A stretch of DNA of 64,000 bases from Synechococcus sp. A15-62 (GCF_014280075.1 NZ_CP047950.1:558001-622000), one strand, 5' to 3'; positions 1 through 9,936 are shown, numbered from the stretch's first letter. A program made the numbers and translations. The notes: a model not told the origin generated them from the sequence alone.

Positions 1-1152
1 ATCCTTCTGATAAAGCCCGGCGTAATCGGAAATTCGATCGCTTCCTGTGCGGATCGAGAAGAGGATGATGCAGGCGAAGGCCCCCAGGTTCATGAACAGG
101 TAGGCCGCCATGTACAGAACCATGGCCGCGAAACCGTCCTCGGTGCCGCAGACCATGCCGATCATCACGAAGCCGGCTTGGCCGATCGAGCTGTAGGCCA
201 GCATGCGCTTCATCGAGGTCTGGGCGAGGGCAACAACGTTGCCCAGGGTCATGCTCAACACCGCCAGAACGGTGAACAGCAATTTCCATTGATCGTCGAA
301 GGCACCAAAGCAACCCACAAGGATGCGAAGAGCCAGGGCGAATCCGGCTGCTTTGGAACCCACAGAAAGGAAAGCCACCACAGGGGTTGGTGAGCCTTCG
401 TAGACGTCAGGCGTCCACTGGTGGAAGGGAACGGCTGCGATCTTGAATGCAACGGTGGCCAAGACGAACACCAGGGCCAAAGCCGCCAGAGGTGTGGTGC
501 TGGTTTGCAGAGCCAGGCCGATGGTGTCGAGGCTGGTGCTGCCGCTCAGTCCGTACAGCAGAGAAGAGCCGTAGAGGAAAACAGCAGCGGCTGCCGATCC
601 CACGAGCAGATATTTGAGTGCTGCTTCCGAGCTGCGGGCATCCCGCTTCATGTAGCCCGACAGCAGATAGCTGGCGACGGAGAGCGTCTCTAGCGAGATG
701 AACACACTCACCAGATCCGTTGCCCCGCAGAGGAGCATGGCGCCAAGGGTTGCGGCGAGAAGGATGGCGGCGTACTCGCCAACGGGTGTGCCGCTCTTCT
801 CCGCGTAACGCCAGCTGATCAGCAGCGACAGAAGCGTGGACAGGGCAATCACAGCCCGGAATGCCACTGCCAGGTTGTCGGCGAGGAAGGCTCCAAGGAA
901 CGAGGGCTCCAGCGGTGCGTTCCACTGCAGGGCGAGTAGCACCAGGGAGGTGCTCAGGCCGAGATAGCAAATCGGCGGCACCCAACGTGCGGCGACCTTT
1001 TCGCCGGCCAGGTCCACCAAGAGGGTGGCGATCATCGCCAGCAGAACTGCACCTTCGGGCAGAACGGCGGAGGCGTTGAGAGAGAGATTCAGCAGCTCAC
1101 CAGGGGCAGCCGTGGCCTGGGTGGCGAGAAGGAAAGCACCCATGTCGGGCAT
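1..1152 (-). CDS. ndhB: NAD(P)H-quinone oxidoreductase subunit 2 (NdhB), C-terminus cut by the window edge
   Basis: Membrane subunit of thylakoid NDH-1, which oxidises ferredoxin, reduces plastoquinone and pumps protons in respiration and cyclic electron flow. The 384 visible residues are highly hydrophobic, with many membrane helices. They carry the proton-channel-type core of the family ([19 protein letters not shown] and later SSIGQAGF). The family is about 520 residues long, so roughly a quarter lies beyond position 1. I chose the ATG at 1152 (MPDMGAFLL); an in-frame ATG at 1212 would add 20 residues and almost reach topA, which is divergent. Family assignment is firm; the start is less sure. 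Confidence 0.93.
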   Translation of the reverse strand, partial: MPDMGAFLLATQATAAPGELLNLSLNASAVLPEGAVLLAMIATLLVDLAGEKVAARWVPPICYLGLSTSLVLLALQWNAPLEPSFLGAFLADNLAVAFRAVIALSTLLSLLISWRYAEKSGTPVGEYAAILLAATLGAMLLCGATDLVSVFISLETLSVASYLLSGYMKRDARSSEAALKYLLVGSAAAAVFLYGSSLLYGLSGSTSLDTIGLALQTSTTPLAALALVFVLATVAFKIAAVPFHQWTPDVYEGSPTPVVAFLSVGSKAAGFALALRILVGCFGAFDDQWKLLFTVLAVLSMTLGNVVALAQTSMKRMLAYSSIGQAGFVMIGMVCGTEDGFAAMVLYMAAYLFMNLGAFACIILFSIRTGSDRISDYAGLYQKD

Positions 1153-1263
1153 GGCAGCCTGGAACCGTTGCGCTGCGGCGACTGTAGCGGCGCTTGACGC
1201 GCCAACGGTCATGCAGAGCGTTGCTCGGTGCGATAAAGAAGGGGAACGGTTTACCTGCCGCTA

Positions 1264-3963
1264 GTGGCGCACACCCTCGTCATCGTTGAGAGCCCCACGA
1301 AGGCCAAGACCATCCGTGGCTTCCTTCCCAAGGAATTCAAGGTCGAAGCCTCCATGGGGCATGTCCGCGACCTTCCCAACAACGCCAGCGAGATTCCGGC
1401 ATCGGCCAAAGGGCAGAAATGGGCCAACCTCGGTGTGAACACCGAGGCGGATTTCGAGCCGCTCTACGTGGTCCCGAAGGACAAGAAGAAGACGGTTCGC
1501 GAACTCAAGGACGCCCTCAAGGGTGCTGATCAGTTGCTGTTGGCGACGGACGAAGACCGGGAAGGTGAAAGCATCAGCTGGCATCTTCTCCAGCTGCTGG
1601 CGCCGAAGGTGCCGGTGAAGCGCATGGTGTTTCACGAGATCACCAAGGAGGCCATCGGCAAGGCCCTGGATCAGACCCGCGATCTGGACATGGAGCTGGT
1701 CCATGCCCAGGAAACCCGGCGCATTTTGGATCGCCTTGTGGGATACACCCTGTCCCCTCTCCTTTGGAAAAAGGTGGCCTGGGGACTCTCCGCCGGGCGG
1801 GTGCAGTCCGTTGCGGTTCGGCTCCTGGTTCAACGGGAACGGGCCCGCCGCGCCTTCCGCAGCGGCAGTTACTGGGACCTCAAGGCCCAGCTTGAGCAGT
1901 CGGGCAGTGGCTTTGAGGCCAAGCTCACCCATGTGGGTGGCCAGCGGATCGCCACCGGCAACGATTTCGACGAGAGCACCGGCGGGCTGAAGGCGGGCAG
2001 TGCCGTGCGGCTGCTCAGCCAGAGCGAGGCTAAGGCCTTGGCTGAATCCGTGCGATCCAGTGCCTGGACTGTGGATGCGGTGGAGGAGAAGCCCACCGTG
2101 CGCAAGCCGGTGCCTCCCTTCACCACCAGCACCCTCCAACAGGAGGCGAATCGCAAGCTGCGCCTCTCAGCCCGGGAAACCATGCGCTGTGCCCAGGGGC
2201 TCTATGAACGCGGTTTCATCACCTACATGCGGACCGACTCGGTTCACTTGTCGGATCAGGCGATCAACGCATCCCGCAACTGCGTGGAGAGCCTCTACGG
2301 CAAGGAGTATCTGAGCAAAGGGCCGCGGCAGTTCAGCACCAAAGCCCGCAATGCCCAGGAGGCCCATGAAGCGATTCGTCCGTCGGGCGAAAGCTTCCGA
2401 ACCCCCGGTGAGACCGGACTTGATGGGCGAGATCTGGCGGTCTATGAGCTGATCTGGAAGCGCACCGTGGCCAGCCAGATGGCTGAAGCCAGGCTCACGA
2501 TGCTGTCGGTGGATCTCAGCTCAGGCGAGGCCAGTTTCCGGGCCAGCGGCAAACGCATCGACTTCCCCGGTTTCTTCCGCGCCTATGTGGAGGGCAGTGA
2601 TGATCCGGACGCGGCCCTCGAGGGTCAGGAAGTGTTGCTGCCGGCGTTGAGCGTTGGCGATGCACCGGAGCCGAAGAACGTTGAGCCCCTCGGCCATCAA
2701 ACCCAGCCCCCGGCACGCTTCAGCGAGGCATCGCTGGTGAAGATGCTCGAAAAGGAGGGCATCGGCCGGCCGTCGACCTACGCCTCGATCATTGGAACGA
2801 TCGTGGATCGCGGCTACGCCACGCTGCTGGGCAATGCCCTGACCCCCAGCTTCACCGCCTTTGCGGTGACGGCGCTGCTCGAGGAGCATTTCCCTGAACT
2901 GGTGGACACCAGCTTCACCGCCCGGATGGAGAACACCCTTGATGAGATCTCCCACGGCAAGGTGCAGTGGCTGCCTTACCTCGAGGGCTTCTACAAGGGT
3001 GACGAGGGTCTTGAAAACCAGGTGCAGCAGCGGGAGGGAGACATCGATCCCGGTGCATCCCGCACCATTGATCTGGAGGGCTTGTCCTCCGTGGTTCGCA
3101 TCGGCCGTTTTGGCGCCTACCTGGAGGCCAAACGGGTCAGCGACGACGGTGAGGAAGAGCTGATCAAGGCCACCTTGCCCCGGGAGATCACGCCGGCTGA
3201 TCTGGATGAAGAGCAGGCCGAACTGATTCTCAAACAAAAGGCCGACGGCCCAGAAGCCATCGGTGAGGATCCGGAAACGGGGGATTTGGTCTACCTGCTC
3301 TTCGGTCAGTACGGCCCTTATGTGCAGCGAGGTCAGGTGAGTGATGAGAATCCCAAGCCCAAACGCGCGTCTCTCCCCAAGGGGCAGAAGCCGGAAGATC
3401 TCACCCTGGAGGATGCCCTCGGACTGCTCCGCTTGCCGCGTCTTCTCGGCGAACATCCCGATGGTGGTCGCATTCAGGCGGGGCTGGGTCGCTTTGGCCC
3501 CTATGTCGTCTGGGACAAGGGCAAGGGCGAGAAGGATTACCGATCGCTCAAGGGAGATGACGATGTTCTGGCGGTAGGGCTGAGCCGTGCCCTTGAGCTG
3601 CTGGCCATGCCCAAACGGGGTCGGGGTGGACGCACCGCCCTCAAAGACCTCGGTAAGCCAGAGGGCAGTGATGAAACGATTCAGGTCTATGACGGCCCTT
3701 ACGGCCTGTACGTCAAACAGGGCAAGGTGAATGCCTCCCTGCCGGAAGGCAAGGGTGCTGACGATGTGACCCTTGAGGAGGCGGTGGAACTGCTTGCCGC
3801 CAAGGCAGCATCGAAGAAGGGCGGTCGTAAAACCACTGCGAAAAAAACGGCGGCCAAGAAGCCAGCCGCCAAAAAACCAGCCGCCAAGAAACCCCCTGCC
3901 ACCACCAAGACCGGTCGGCTCAGGGCCAGTGCGGTGCGGGTGATCAAGCCGGCTGACAATTGA
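1264..3963 (+). CDS. topA: DNA topoisomerase I (type IA)
   Basis: Relaxes negatively supercoiled DNA by single-strand passage. The N-terminal Toprim domain has the acidic motif TDEDREGE (D96, D98). The catalytic tyrosine is in FITYMRTDS (Y321). The C-terminal part has no cysteine zinc fingers. It has four related repeats ([36 protein letters not shown]), as in other cyanobacterial enzymes, and ends in a lysine/alanine-rich tail of about 50 residues with AAKKP repeats, probably for DNA contact. The start is GTG. The TGA stop overlaps the next ATG (TGATG), so the downstream lipoprotein is probably co-translated. Confidence 0.97.
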   Translation: MAHTLVIVESPTKAKTIRGFLPKEFKVEASMGHVRDLPNNASEIPASAKGQKWANLGVNTEADFEPLYVVPKDKKKTVRELKDALKGADQLLLATDEDREGESISWHLLQLLAPKVPVKRMVFHEITKEAIGKALDQTRDLDMELVHAQETRRILDRLVGYTLSPLLWKKVAWGLSAGRVQSVAVRLLVQRERARRAFRSGSYWDLKAQLEQSGSGFEAKLTHVGGQRIATGNDFDESTGGLKAGSAVRLLSQSEAKALAESVRSSAWTVDAVEEKPTVRKPVPPFTTSTLQQEANRKLRLSARETMRCAQGLYERGFITYMRTDSVHLSDQAINASRNCVESLYGKEYLSKGPRQFSTKARNAQEAHEAIRPSGESFRTPGETGLDGRDLAVYELIWKRTVASQMAEARLTMLSVDLSSGEASFRASGKRIDFPGFFRAYVEGSDDPDAALEGQEVLLPALSVGDAPEPKNVEPLGHQTQPPARFSEASLVKMLEKEGIGRPSTYASIIGTIVDRGYATLLGNALTPSFTAFAVTALLEEHFPELVDTSFTARMENTLDEISHGKVQWLPYLEGFYKGDEGLENQVQQREGDIDPGASRTIDLEGLSSVVRIGRFGAYLEAKRVSDDGEEELIKATLPREITPADLDEEQAELILKQKADGPEAIGEDPETGDLVYLLFGQYGPYVQRGQVSDENPKPKRASLPKGQKPEDLTLEDALGLLRLPRLLGEHPDGGRIQAGLGRFGPYVVWDKGKGEKDYRSLKGDDDVLAVGLSRALELLAMPKRGRGGRTALKDLGKPEGSDETIQVYDGPYGLYVKQGKVNASLPEGKGADDVTLEEAVELLAAKAASKKGGRKTTAKKTAAKKPAAKKPAAKKPPATTKTGRLRASAVRVIKPADN

Positions 3964-4391
3964 TGGTCCGTTTGCTTTGGCTGCTGCCTGTGGGGTTCCT
4001 GCAGGCCTGTGCCGGTACACCGGTCGCCGAGCAGTTGGAGCGATCCTTTGCGGTGCCTGAAGCCAGGCCCGCCCAGGCCGCTGAGCCCATGCCGGCTGTG
4101 AAGACCAGCCCAAGAGTTGTCAGCCCATCGGTTGCCAGCCCCACTGCTGAGCGCCCCTCCACGCCGGGGGCCGAACCTGTTTCCTTGCCTGAGGCAACGG
4201 ATGCTCCTGAGCCTGATCCGCAGCCGAAACCGCAGACGGTGTTATCCCAGCGTCAGCCCCAGGAGCCTTACCGGATCACCATCCGTTTGGCCGGAGCGGA
4301 CCCTGCCGCTCCTGCTGAAGCCGTCACCCGCGCCCTGCGTGAGGCGGATGTTGGATTCGCGGTGGAACGGATTGAGCGGGTCGAACCATGA
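3963..4391 (+). CDS. Proline-rich predicted lipoprotein, unknown function
   Basis: 142 residues. A short hydrophobic signal ends in a lipobox (LQAC, Cys16), so the product should be lipid-anchored after Lgt and signal peptidase II processing. A low-complexity region rich in Pro, Ala and Glu follows. The last 45 residues (RITIRLAGADPAAP onward) look folded and may be the conserved part. The ATG overlaps the topA stop, and its own stop overlaps the next start (ATGA), so it sits in a coupled run topA - lipoprotein - DUF2232. I do not recognise a function. Confidence 0.75.
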   Translation: MVRLLWLLPVGFLQACAGTPVAEQLERSFAVPEARPAQAAEPMPAVKTSPRVVSPSVASPTAERPSTPGAEPVSLPEATDAPEPDPQPKPQTVLSQRQPQEPYRITIRLAGADPAAPAEAVTRALREADVGFAVERIERVEP

Positions 4392-5041
4392 CCGACGCGA
4401 ACCCCCGGTTGAGCCGCCAGCAGGCTCTGAGGCTGGTTGAGGGGGCGTATCTTGCGGCCGCGACGGGGCTGATCTGGTTGGCTCTCTACTACTTACCGGT
4501 CGGTGGGGCGCTGTTCCGGCTGGCCCTTCCCCTGCCCCTGATTCTTCTGCAGTTGCGTCGCGGCAGCCGTTCCGGTGTCGAGGGGCTGCTGCTCTCTGTG
4601 CTTCTGCTCACGGCCTTGATGGGCCCTTTGCGTGGGCCGCTGCTGCTGTTTCCCTACGGGCTTTTGTCGCTTTGGCTGGGCTGGAGCTGGTGCCGGGGGA
4701 TCAGCTGGTGGCTGAGCTGGTCGGGGGGCATCGTTCTTGGAACTGCAGGGTTCTTGGTGCGGGTTCTCGTGCTCTCGTTGCTGCTGGGAGAAAACCTCTG
4801 GGTGGTGATCACCCGGGCCGGTTCCGCTTTGCTGGACCGCTTGATCGCGGCCCTGCATCTGCCGATCACACCGGATCTCACCCAGGTGCAGTTGATGGCG
4901 TTGCTGTTGGTGGTGGTTCAGGAGGTCATTTACGTCCTGTCCCTTCATGCGCTGGCGTACTGGATCTTTCCCCGCCTGAAATCACCGATTCCGGAGCCCC
5001 CGAGGCTGCTGCATGGACTCGTTGCCCTCGATCCCCTCTGA
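4388..5041 (+). CDS. DUF2232 family integral membrane protein
   Basis: 217 residues with about six predicted membrane helices, no catalytic motif, and a short hydrophilic N-terminus. The pattern resembles the DUF2232/YybS-like membrane proteins common in cyanobacteria, some of which act as substrate-binding S-components of ECF-type transporters. That role is inference only. The start overlaps the preceding lipoprotein stop by 4 bp, and the 3' end overlaps the next ORF if that gene begins at 5013. Confidence 0.75.
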   Translation: MTDANPRLSRQQALRLVEGAYLAAATGLIWLALYYLPVGGALFRLALPLPLILLQLRRGSRSGVEGLLLSVLLLTALMGPLRGPLLLFPYGLLSLWLGWSWCRGISWWLSWSGGIVLGTAGFLVRVLVLSLLLGENLWVVITRAGSALLDRLIAALHLPITPDLTQVQLMALLLVVVQEVIYVLSLHALAYWIFPRLKSPIPEPPRLLHGLVALDPL

Positions 5042-6212
5042 AGCCTCGATGTTTCCTGAGGGCTGTCAGCAGCTGGGACGTCTCGGTGCAAGCGTTCTGG
5101 ATGCAGCGGCACTGCGCCCCTGGACCTCCAACGATCAACCGCTAGATCTGTTGCTCGTTCTGGCGGCCACACGAACGGCGGAGCATGAGGGGATTTCCGC
5201 CGCTGGATCCACCGTGGCTTCGCGGCGCTACACCGCCCTGGCTGATGCGGAGCTCCTGATCCAAGGGCCGGCCCGGAAGCGCCGTTGGCCTCTGCCGCCT
5301 CTGCCCGCTGGAGTCTCCCCCGCCCTGCTCAGCCATGTTGCGGCGCGACGTCTGAACTTGACGCCGCAGGTGGCGGCCCTCGGCTTGGTCCAGAAACCCG
5401 ATTTTCCCCACCTGGACATTGAGCCCCTGGATCAAGGCCCCTCGGCTTGTCTGTCCAGTGGTGCGGCGATGCCATTGCCGCGGGTGCAGCAGTTGTGGCG
5501 ACAGGGAGAACGGCTGGGGCGGCGCTTGAAACGCCCCCTGGTGGTTGCGGAGTGTGTTCCAGGAGGGACCACAACCGCTCAAGCGGTGTTGACGGCCCTC
5601 GGTGTGGAGGTGGGCCATCTGATCAGCGGTAGTGCGCTTCATCCGCCGCAGCAGCTCAAGCAGGAGCTTGTGATCCGAGGGCTTCAGCAGGCCTCCCTTG
5701 GTGCGCATCCTTCGGCCGAACAGATCCTGGCCGCTGTGGGTGACCCTTTTCAGGCCTTCACCGCAGGGGTGCTGGTGGGTGCGGTGTCCACGGGACAACC
5801 GTTGTTGTTGGGGGGCGGTTGCCAGATGCTGGCTGTTCTGGCCTTGGCGATGCAGACTTTGCCGGCCCCTCAGCGGGACCACCTGGCGGCCCAGGTGCTG
5901 ATCGGCACCACCGGCTGGCTCGCTGATGAGGGAGCGGATGCTGCAGGTCAGTCCCCTTTCGGCGGGCTGGTGGATGCCACCGCGAGCCACCTGGCTGCCG
6001 CACTGTCCGTTGTGGCCTGTGGGGTGCGTTTTCACGGCAGCACCCATCAACCCTTACGGGACTACGAACGCGGCTATGTGAAAGAGGGGGTGGGGGCGGG
6101 CGCTCTTTTGCTGCTCGCCCAGCTGCGTGGATGCTCTTGTGCCGAGCTGGTGCTGGATTGTGAGGATGCCCTGGAGCAGCTGCTCAGTCGCCCCGTAACG
6201 TCAAGCTCATGA
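5013..6212 (+). CDS. UPF0284 protein, CobT-like (nicotinate-nucleotide phosphoribosyltransferase related)
   Basis: Matches the cyanobacterial UPF0284 group, distant relatives of CobT, which activates the lower-ligand base of cobalamin. Visible family features are VVAECVPGGTTTAQAVL in the middle and the glycine-rich QPLLLGGGCQM segment, both typical of CobT folds. The long start at 5013 overlaps the DUF2232 gene by 29 bp; the ATG at 5049 (MFPEGCQQ) gives 387 residues and is equally plausible. It ends 4 bp into the next gene. Family membership is secure; the reaction is inferred. Confidence 0.82.
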   Translation: MDSLPSIPSEASMFPEGCQQLGRLGASVLDAAALRPWTSNDQPLDLLLVLAATRTAEHEGISAAGSTVASRRYTALADAELLIQGPARKRRWPLPPLPAGVSPALLSHVAARRLNLTPQVAALGLVQKPDFPHLDIEPLDQGPSACLSSGAAMPLPRVQQLWRQGERLGRRLKRPLVVAECVPGGTTTAQAVLTALGVEVGHLISGSALHPPQQLKQELVIRGLQQASLGAHPSAEQILAAVGDPFQAFTAGVLVGAVSTGQPLLLGGGCQMLAVLALAMQTLPAPQRDHLAAQVLIGTTGWLADEGADAAGQSPFGGLVDATASHLAAALSVVACGVRFHGSTHQPLRDYERGYVKEGVGAGALLLLAQLRGCSCAELVLDCEDALEQLLSRPVTSSS

Positions 6213-7222
6213 ACGTCTGGAGTGAGCGGTTGGGTCCCCTGAACCGGCGCCATGTGCTCCAGATGATCGGGGCGATGGGAACCGCGCTGCTGGCGGGCTG
6301 TCGTCCGGCGACTTCCGCCCCAACCCTGATGGCTCCGGCTGGGGTTTTGCCGAAACCGTGGGCTGATGCCTTGCCCAAGCCCTGGCGCCTGACACTGGCT
6401 CCAGCCCAGCAGGATTGGACGCCGGCGGATCAGGCGCGTGCTGATGTGCTGGTGATGGGTGATGGGTGGCTCGATTCCCATCCGGCGGACACGCTCCAGC
6501 CCATTGCCTCTGAACCGCTCGTCAGCCAGTTGGATGGTCAGGCCAAGGCTCTGCTGGCCAGCCTCGGTGCCCTGCAGGATCGGGTGTTGCCGCTGGCCGT
6601 CAGCCCCTGGGTGATGCTGTTGCGGGATAACCCGGCCATGATCCAGCAGGGGTGGCCCCTGTTGCTGGATTCCTCCATGGCAGGGCGTGTGGTGCTTCCC
6701 GCCAGCCCACGCCTGGTCATGAGCCTGGCGGACCATTTGGGCGGAGGCCAGACTTTGCCTGCGTTGCGTCACCAGACTCTCACCTACGACGACCGTCAAG
6801 CCACCAACTGGCTGCTCAAGGGTGAGGCCAAGGTGGTGGTTCTTCCGCTGAGCCGCTGTATCGCTCTGTTGGGGCGGGACCCCCGTCTTCGGGCGATCTT
6901 GCCTGCCTCCGGTGCCCCCTTGCACTGGACTGTTCTGCTCAGGCCAGAGGCCAGTCGTGAACCGGTTCCCCAGAGCTGGGTTGAGCAGGGATGGCGGGAT
7001 CCCCTGCGTCGCCGCTTGGTGCAGCAGGGATGGCGGGCGCCGATTGCATCGTCAGGGGCGATTGTGGATCAGAACGCCCTTTCGGAGCGCCTGCGGCCTC
7101 TGCTCTTTCCGTCTTCAGACACCTGGTCGCGCTGCTGGTCGCTGCCCCCGCTGTTGCCCGACGACCGGCGTGCATTGGAAGAGCGCTGGCGTGATTCAGC
7201 TCCAGAGCCGCCGTCGCGGTGA
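6209..7222 (+). CDS. Periplasmic-binding-protein-like lipoprotein with twin-arginine signal
   Basis: 337 residues. The N-terminus has an RR pair followed by a hydrophobic stretch and a lipobox-like LLAGC (NRRHVLQMIG, then Cys), so a Tat-exported lipoprotein is likely. The body resembles extracellular solute-binding proteins of the polyamine/iron type (VLPLAVSPWVMLLRDNP, SMAGRVVLPASPRLVMSLA), but no permease or ATPase lies beside it. The ligand is unknown. It overlaps the UPF0284 gene by 4 bp and its last 27 bp overlap the convergent aldo/keto reductase gene. Confidence 0.7.
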   Translation: MNVWSERLGPLNRRHVLQMIGAMGTALLAGCRPATSAPTLMAPAGVLPKPWADALPKPWRLTLAPAQQDWTPADQARADVLVMGDGWLDSHPADTLQPIASEPLVSQLDGQAKALLASLGALQDRVLPLAVSPWVMLLRDNPAMIQQGWPLLLDSSMAGRVVLPASPRLVMSLADHLGGGQTLPALRHQTLTYDDRQATNWLLKGEAKVVVLPLSRCIALLGRDPRLRAILPASGAPLHWTVLLRPEASREPVPQSWVEQGWRDPLRRRLVQQGWRAPIASSGAIVDQNALSERLRPLLFPSSDTWSRCWSLPPLLPDDRRALEERWRDSAPEPPSR

Positions 7223-8317
7223 AGCCTTCAAGCGTTGGTGGGTGTCCGCCAACAGATCAGGAATGGGCAAGTGATGCGGGCAACGGGGAAGGCACGCCCC
7301 ACAGCGTTCACAGGCGGAGGCATCGTGCGCTTCCCACCAGTGGCCAGCACGGCCGATGAGGTTGTAGCGCTCCTGCGCATATTCGTTGAGCCCATGCCCC
7401 GTGGCCAGATTGCGCAGCCGCAAGAGTTCGGGGATCGGAACCTCATTCGGACAGGGAATGCAGGCCTGACACTGTTTGCAATGCTCCTGGCCAAGCCGTT
7501 CCTGCTGCCGCCTTTCTGCCGTCATCAGAGCCTGTTGCTCGGCCTGACTGAGGGGGGCATCTGCCTGCGCCAGGGTTGCGGCAAGTTGAAGATCACCTGC
7601 AGCTGCGGCACCAACGGTCAGGGTGCTGATGCCCTGTGCCAGCAGGAACCGGTAGGCCAGCTCGAGGGGGGCAAAGGGGGTGCAGTCGTCCACCAGTGTT
7701 GGGCTTGGGGCCTGCAGGCGACCGCCTTTGTCGGCAGGGGAGATCGCCATCACCCCGAGGCCGTGTTCCAGGGCCCAACGGGCCAGGGGCAGGCGCTGGG
7801 GATCCAGCCAATGCAGGTGCAGGCTGCAGAAACTGAAGCGCAGACTGCGCAGCGCCCGATCGATCAGCTGGTTGCTGCCATGGCTGCTGAAGCCCACCTG
7901 GCTGACGCGGCCACTGCTGAGGGCCCACTCCAGAAGCTTGGACCCATCGCCCGCCAGGGCCCAGTCCAGATGCTCCTCCCGGTTGATGCCATGGATGGCG
8001 AGGTTGTCGAGCTGTGGACAGCCCAGCCGCTCCAGAATCTGATCAAGGCGGCGTTGTCCTTCCTCGAAACTCAGCCCTGGCAGCAGTTTGCTGGTGATCA
8101 CCCAGTGGTCTGATCCTTTCCGGCTGTTATGGCGAAGTGCTTCTCCAAGAAATCGTTCCGCAGGTCCGTAGGCCGGGGCGGTTTCCAGATGATTGATCCC
8201 AGCTTCCGCTGCTGCATCCAGCACCTCGGCCATCTGCGCCGCTGAGTTCAGGGCGCGCATCGTGCCGAGGGTGAACAGGCTGACGGGGCGGCCGCTGCCG
8301 AAGGCGCGGGTGTTCAC
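7196..8317 (-). CDS. Aldo/keto reductase with C-terminal double [4Fe-4S] ferredoxin domain
   Basis: An aldo/keto reductase barrel (about residues 1-270) is followed by a ferredoxin-like segment with two cysteine clusters (CKQCQACIPCP and CERCGACLPRCP). Of the usual Asp-Tyr-Lys-His tetrad, Tyr50, Lys77 and His109 are present, but the Asp position reads Glu45 (HLETAPAYG). The Fe-S part suggests electron exchange with ferredoxin or flavodoxin instead of, or besides, NADPH. The start codon overlaps the stop of the upstream nuclease gene by 4 bp, so the two are probably co-translated. The physiological substrate is unknown. Confidence 0.85.
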   Translation of the reverse strand: MNTRAFGSGRPVSLFTLGTMRALNSAAQMAEVLDAAAEAGINHLETAPAYGPAERFLGEALRHNSRKGSDHWVITSKLLPGLSFEEGQRRLDQILERLGCPQLDNLAIHGINREEHLDWALAGDGSKLLEWALSSGRVSQVGFSSHGSNQLIDRALRSLRFSFCSLHLHWLDPQRLPLARWALEHGLGVMAISPADKGGRLQAPSPTLVDDCTPFAPLELAYRFLLAQGISTLTVGAAAAGDLQLAATLAQADAPLSQAEQQALMTAERRQQERLGQEHCKQCQACIPCPNEVPIPELLRLRNLATGHGLNEYAQERYNLIGRAGHWWEAHDASACERCGACLPRCPHHLPIPDLLADTHQRLKASPRRRLWS

Positions 8318-8862
8318 TCCTCCGAGGGCGCTTCGCTGTCTTGGTTGCGCAAATGGCGCACCAAGGCGGCAGGGCTGAGGTCGTCAACGAAACGGCTGAA
8401 GGCGCTTTGATCTTCAGCATCCGCCTCCGCATCCACTGGAATCGAGGCTTCCGCCACCACCTCTTCCAGCATCCAGATGCCGCTGCCCGTGCGGATCGCC
8501 AGGGCAATGGCGTCGCTGGGTCGGGCATCCACCTCGATCAGTTCCAGCACTTCGTTTTCGGCCAACTCCGCTTCGTCCAGATCAGGCCTCAGCTTCAACA
8601 CCGCATGAAAGGTGCTGTCCTCAATCGCGTGCACGATCACGCGCTCCAGTTCGAGCCCCCCAGCCACCAAAAGTGCTGCCATCAGGTCATGACTGAGGGG
8701 TCGTGGTGGTGCTCCCCCCTGCAATCCGGCCATGATGTTGTGGGCTTGCGCCTGATCGATCCAGATCGGCACCTGACGTCGACCGCTTGGATCCCGCAAC
8801 AGCACCATGGGTGTGCGGCTGGCGGCATCGAGGGCAATTCCGGCGACGCTCATTTCGACCAT
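8314..8862 (-). CDS. Bifunctional nuclease (BFN/DUF151) domain protein
   Basis: 182 residues. The N-terminal 130 residues match the BFN domain (VPIWIDQAQAHNIMAGLQG and the DARPSDAIALAIRTG motif). Plant and bacterial members have been reported with RNase/DNase activity. The C-terminus is acidic (DAEADAEDQ). It ends 4 bp inside the aldo/keto reductase gene and is divergent from ribE with only about 50 bp between, so the two promoters must be close or overlapping. Confidence 0.88.
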   Translation of the reverse strand: MVEMSVAGIALDAASRTPMVLLRDPSGRRQVPIWIDQAQAHNIMAGLQGGAPPRPLSHDLMAALLVAGGLELERVIVHAIEDSTFHAVLKLRPDLDEAELAENEVLELIEVDARPSDAIALAIRTGSGIWMLEEVVAEASIPVDAEADAEDQSAFSRFVDDLSPAALVRHLRNQDSEAPSEE

Positions 8863-8911
8863 GTCGGCGGCGCAGCTCTATCCGATTATGGCCAGAGAGC
8901 TGCTGCGAGCG

Positions 8912-9580
8912 ATGTTCACGGGGCTGGTGCAGTCAGTGGGAAGGATTGAGCGCCGTGCCGGGGCGGTGGTGGTTTGGGGTTGTGCTCCCTTTGCCCCCCT
9001 GGCCCTCGGCGACAGTGTGGCTGTGGATGGCGTCTGCCTCACGGCGGCAGAGCTGATGGCGGATGGTTTCCGCGCCGATGTGAGTGAGGAGACCCTGCGC
9101 CGCACCACGTTGGGACGCAAGGCGGACCGTGGGGGAGCGGTGAATCTCGAGCCGGCGCTTCGGCTGAGCGACCGCCTTGGTGGTCATCTGGTGAGCGGTC
9201 ATGTGGATGCCACCGGTGAAGTCACCCACCTGGAGAGCCTCCCTCACTCCTGGGACGTGTCGATCCGCTGGTCGGATCCCCGATTCGGCCGTTACGTCTG
9301 TGAGAAGGCCAGCATCGCGGTGGATGGAATCAGCCTCACGGTGGCTGAATGTTCGGCCGATGGAACGACGTTCAGCCTCGCTGTCATCCCCCACACCTGG
9401 GAGGAGACGACCCTGAAACACCTGGCGGTCGGGGACACTGTGAATCTGGAGGCCGATCAACTGGCCCGCTACGCCGAGCGGCTGCTGCATGCCACCGCTG
9501 CCGACGCCGGAAACGCCGATGGCCAGAACAAGAATGGGACTCTGTCAGCCAGCTGGCTGGCGGCTCACGGCTGGTCTTGA
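8912..9580 (+). CDS. ribE: Riboflavin synthase, alpha subunit
   Basis: Dismutates two 6,7-dimethyl-8-ribityllumazines to riboflavin and the pyrimidinedione. 222 residues in two tandem lumazine-binding halves: the first begins MFTGLVQSVG, the second around SGHVDATGEV. I chose ATG 8912 because MFTGLV is the invariant N-terminus; the upstream in-frame ATG at 8807 would overlap the divergent nuclease gene. The last 16 bp overlap the convergent abrB-like gene. No FMN riboswitch is visible in the short upstream gap. Confidence 0.95.
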   Translation: MFTGLVQSVGRIERRAGAVVVWGCAPFAPLALGDSVAVDGVCLTAAELMADGFRADVSEETLRRTTLGRKADRGGAVNLEPALRLSDRLGGHLVSGHVDATGEVTHLESLPHSWDVSIRWSDPRFGRYVCEKASIAVDGISLTVAECSADGTTFSLAVIPHTWEETTLKHLAVGDTVNLEADQLARYAERLLHATAADAGNADGQNKNGTLSASWLAAHGWS

Positions 9581-9936
9581 TCCATCTGTTGAAGAACGAT
9601 CATTCCTGAGTCCCGCTGCAGCTCGATCTTGAACTCCTGGCCCGGTTCCAGGCCGAGCCGACGGGTGTAGGCGTGGCCGATCAGCAGGTTGCCGTTGCCA
9701 TGCACACGGGTGCGGAATTCGGCCTGGCGACCCCGGCTGCCGCCTGAGGAACTGCTGCTGCTTTTCGGCAGTTGCCATCCCTGGGCTGCCGCTTTGGCCT
9801 CCACCAGGGCCCGATAAAAACTCTTCTTGAGCAGACGACCACTCGGGCCCACATAGCCGCAGCCGCGGGCGATGTCATCTTCCGGCCGATTGCTGAGCGA
9901 TCTGGCCTTGTCCAGCAGTTCCTTGCCGACCAGCAT
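9565..9936 (-). CDS. cyAbrB-family transcriptional regulator
   Basis: Cyanobacterial AbrB-like DNA-binding protein, a family that tunes carbon/nitrogen balance genes. The N-terminal cyanobacterial part is MLVGKELLDKARSLS...RGCGYVGPSGRLLKKSFYRALVEA. After a serine-rich linker comes the AbrB/SpoVT-type segment (RVHGNGNLLIGHAYTRRLGLEPGQEFKIEL), which in this family lies C-terminal. I prefer ATG 9936 (123 aa) because MLVGKELL is the family N-terminus; ATG 9981 would add 15 residues. The 3' end overlaps ribE. Confidence 0.87.
   Translation of the reverse strand: MLVGKELLDKARSLSNRPEDDIARGCGYVGPSGRLLKKSFYRALVEAKAAAQGWQLPKSSSSSSGGSRGRQAEFRTRVHGNGNLLIGHAYTRRLGLEPGQEFKIELQRDSGMIVLQQMDQDQP

Noticed and set aside
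3820-3900. Repetitive AAGAAGCCAGCC-type DNA
   Set aside because: It encodes the AAKKP repeats of the TopA tail.
2521-4113. 530-aa open frame on the minus strand
   Set aside because: Antisense to topA over conserved catalytic and C-terminal repeats; no family features.
8807-8911. N-terminal extension of ribE from ATG 8807
   Set aside because: It overlaps the divergent nuclease gene, and MFTGLV at 8912 is the family start.
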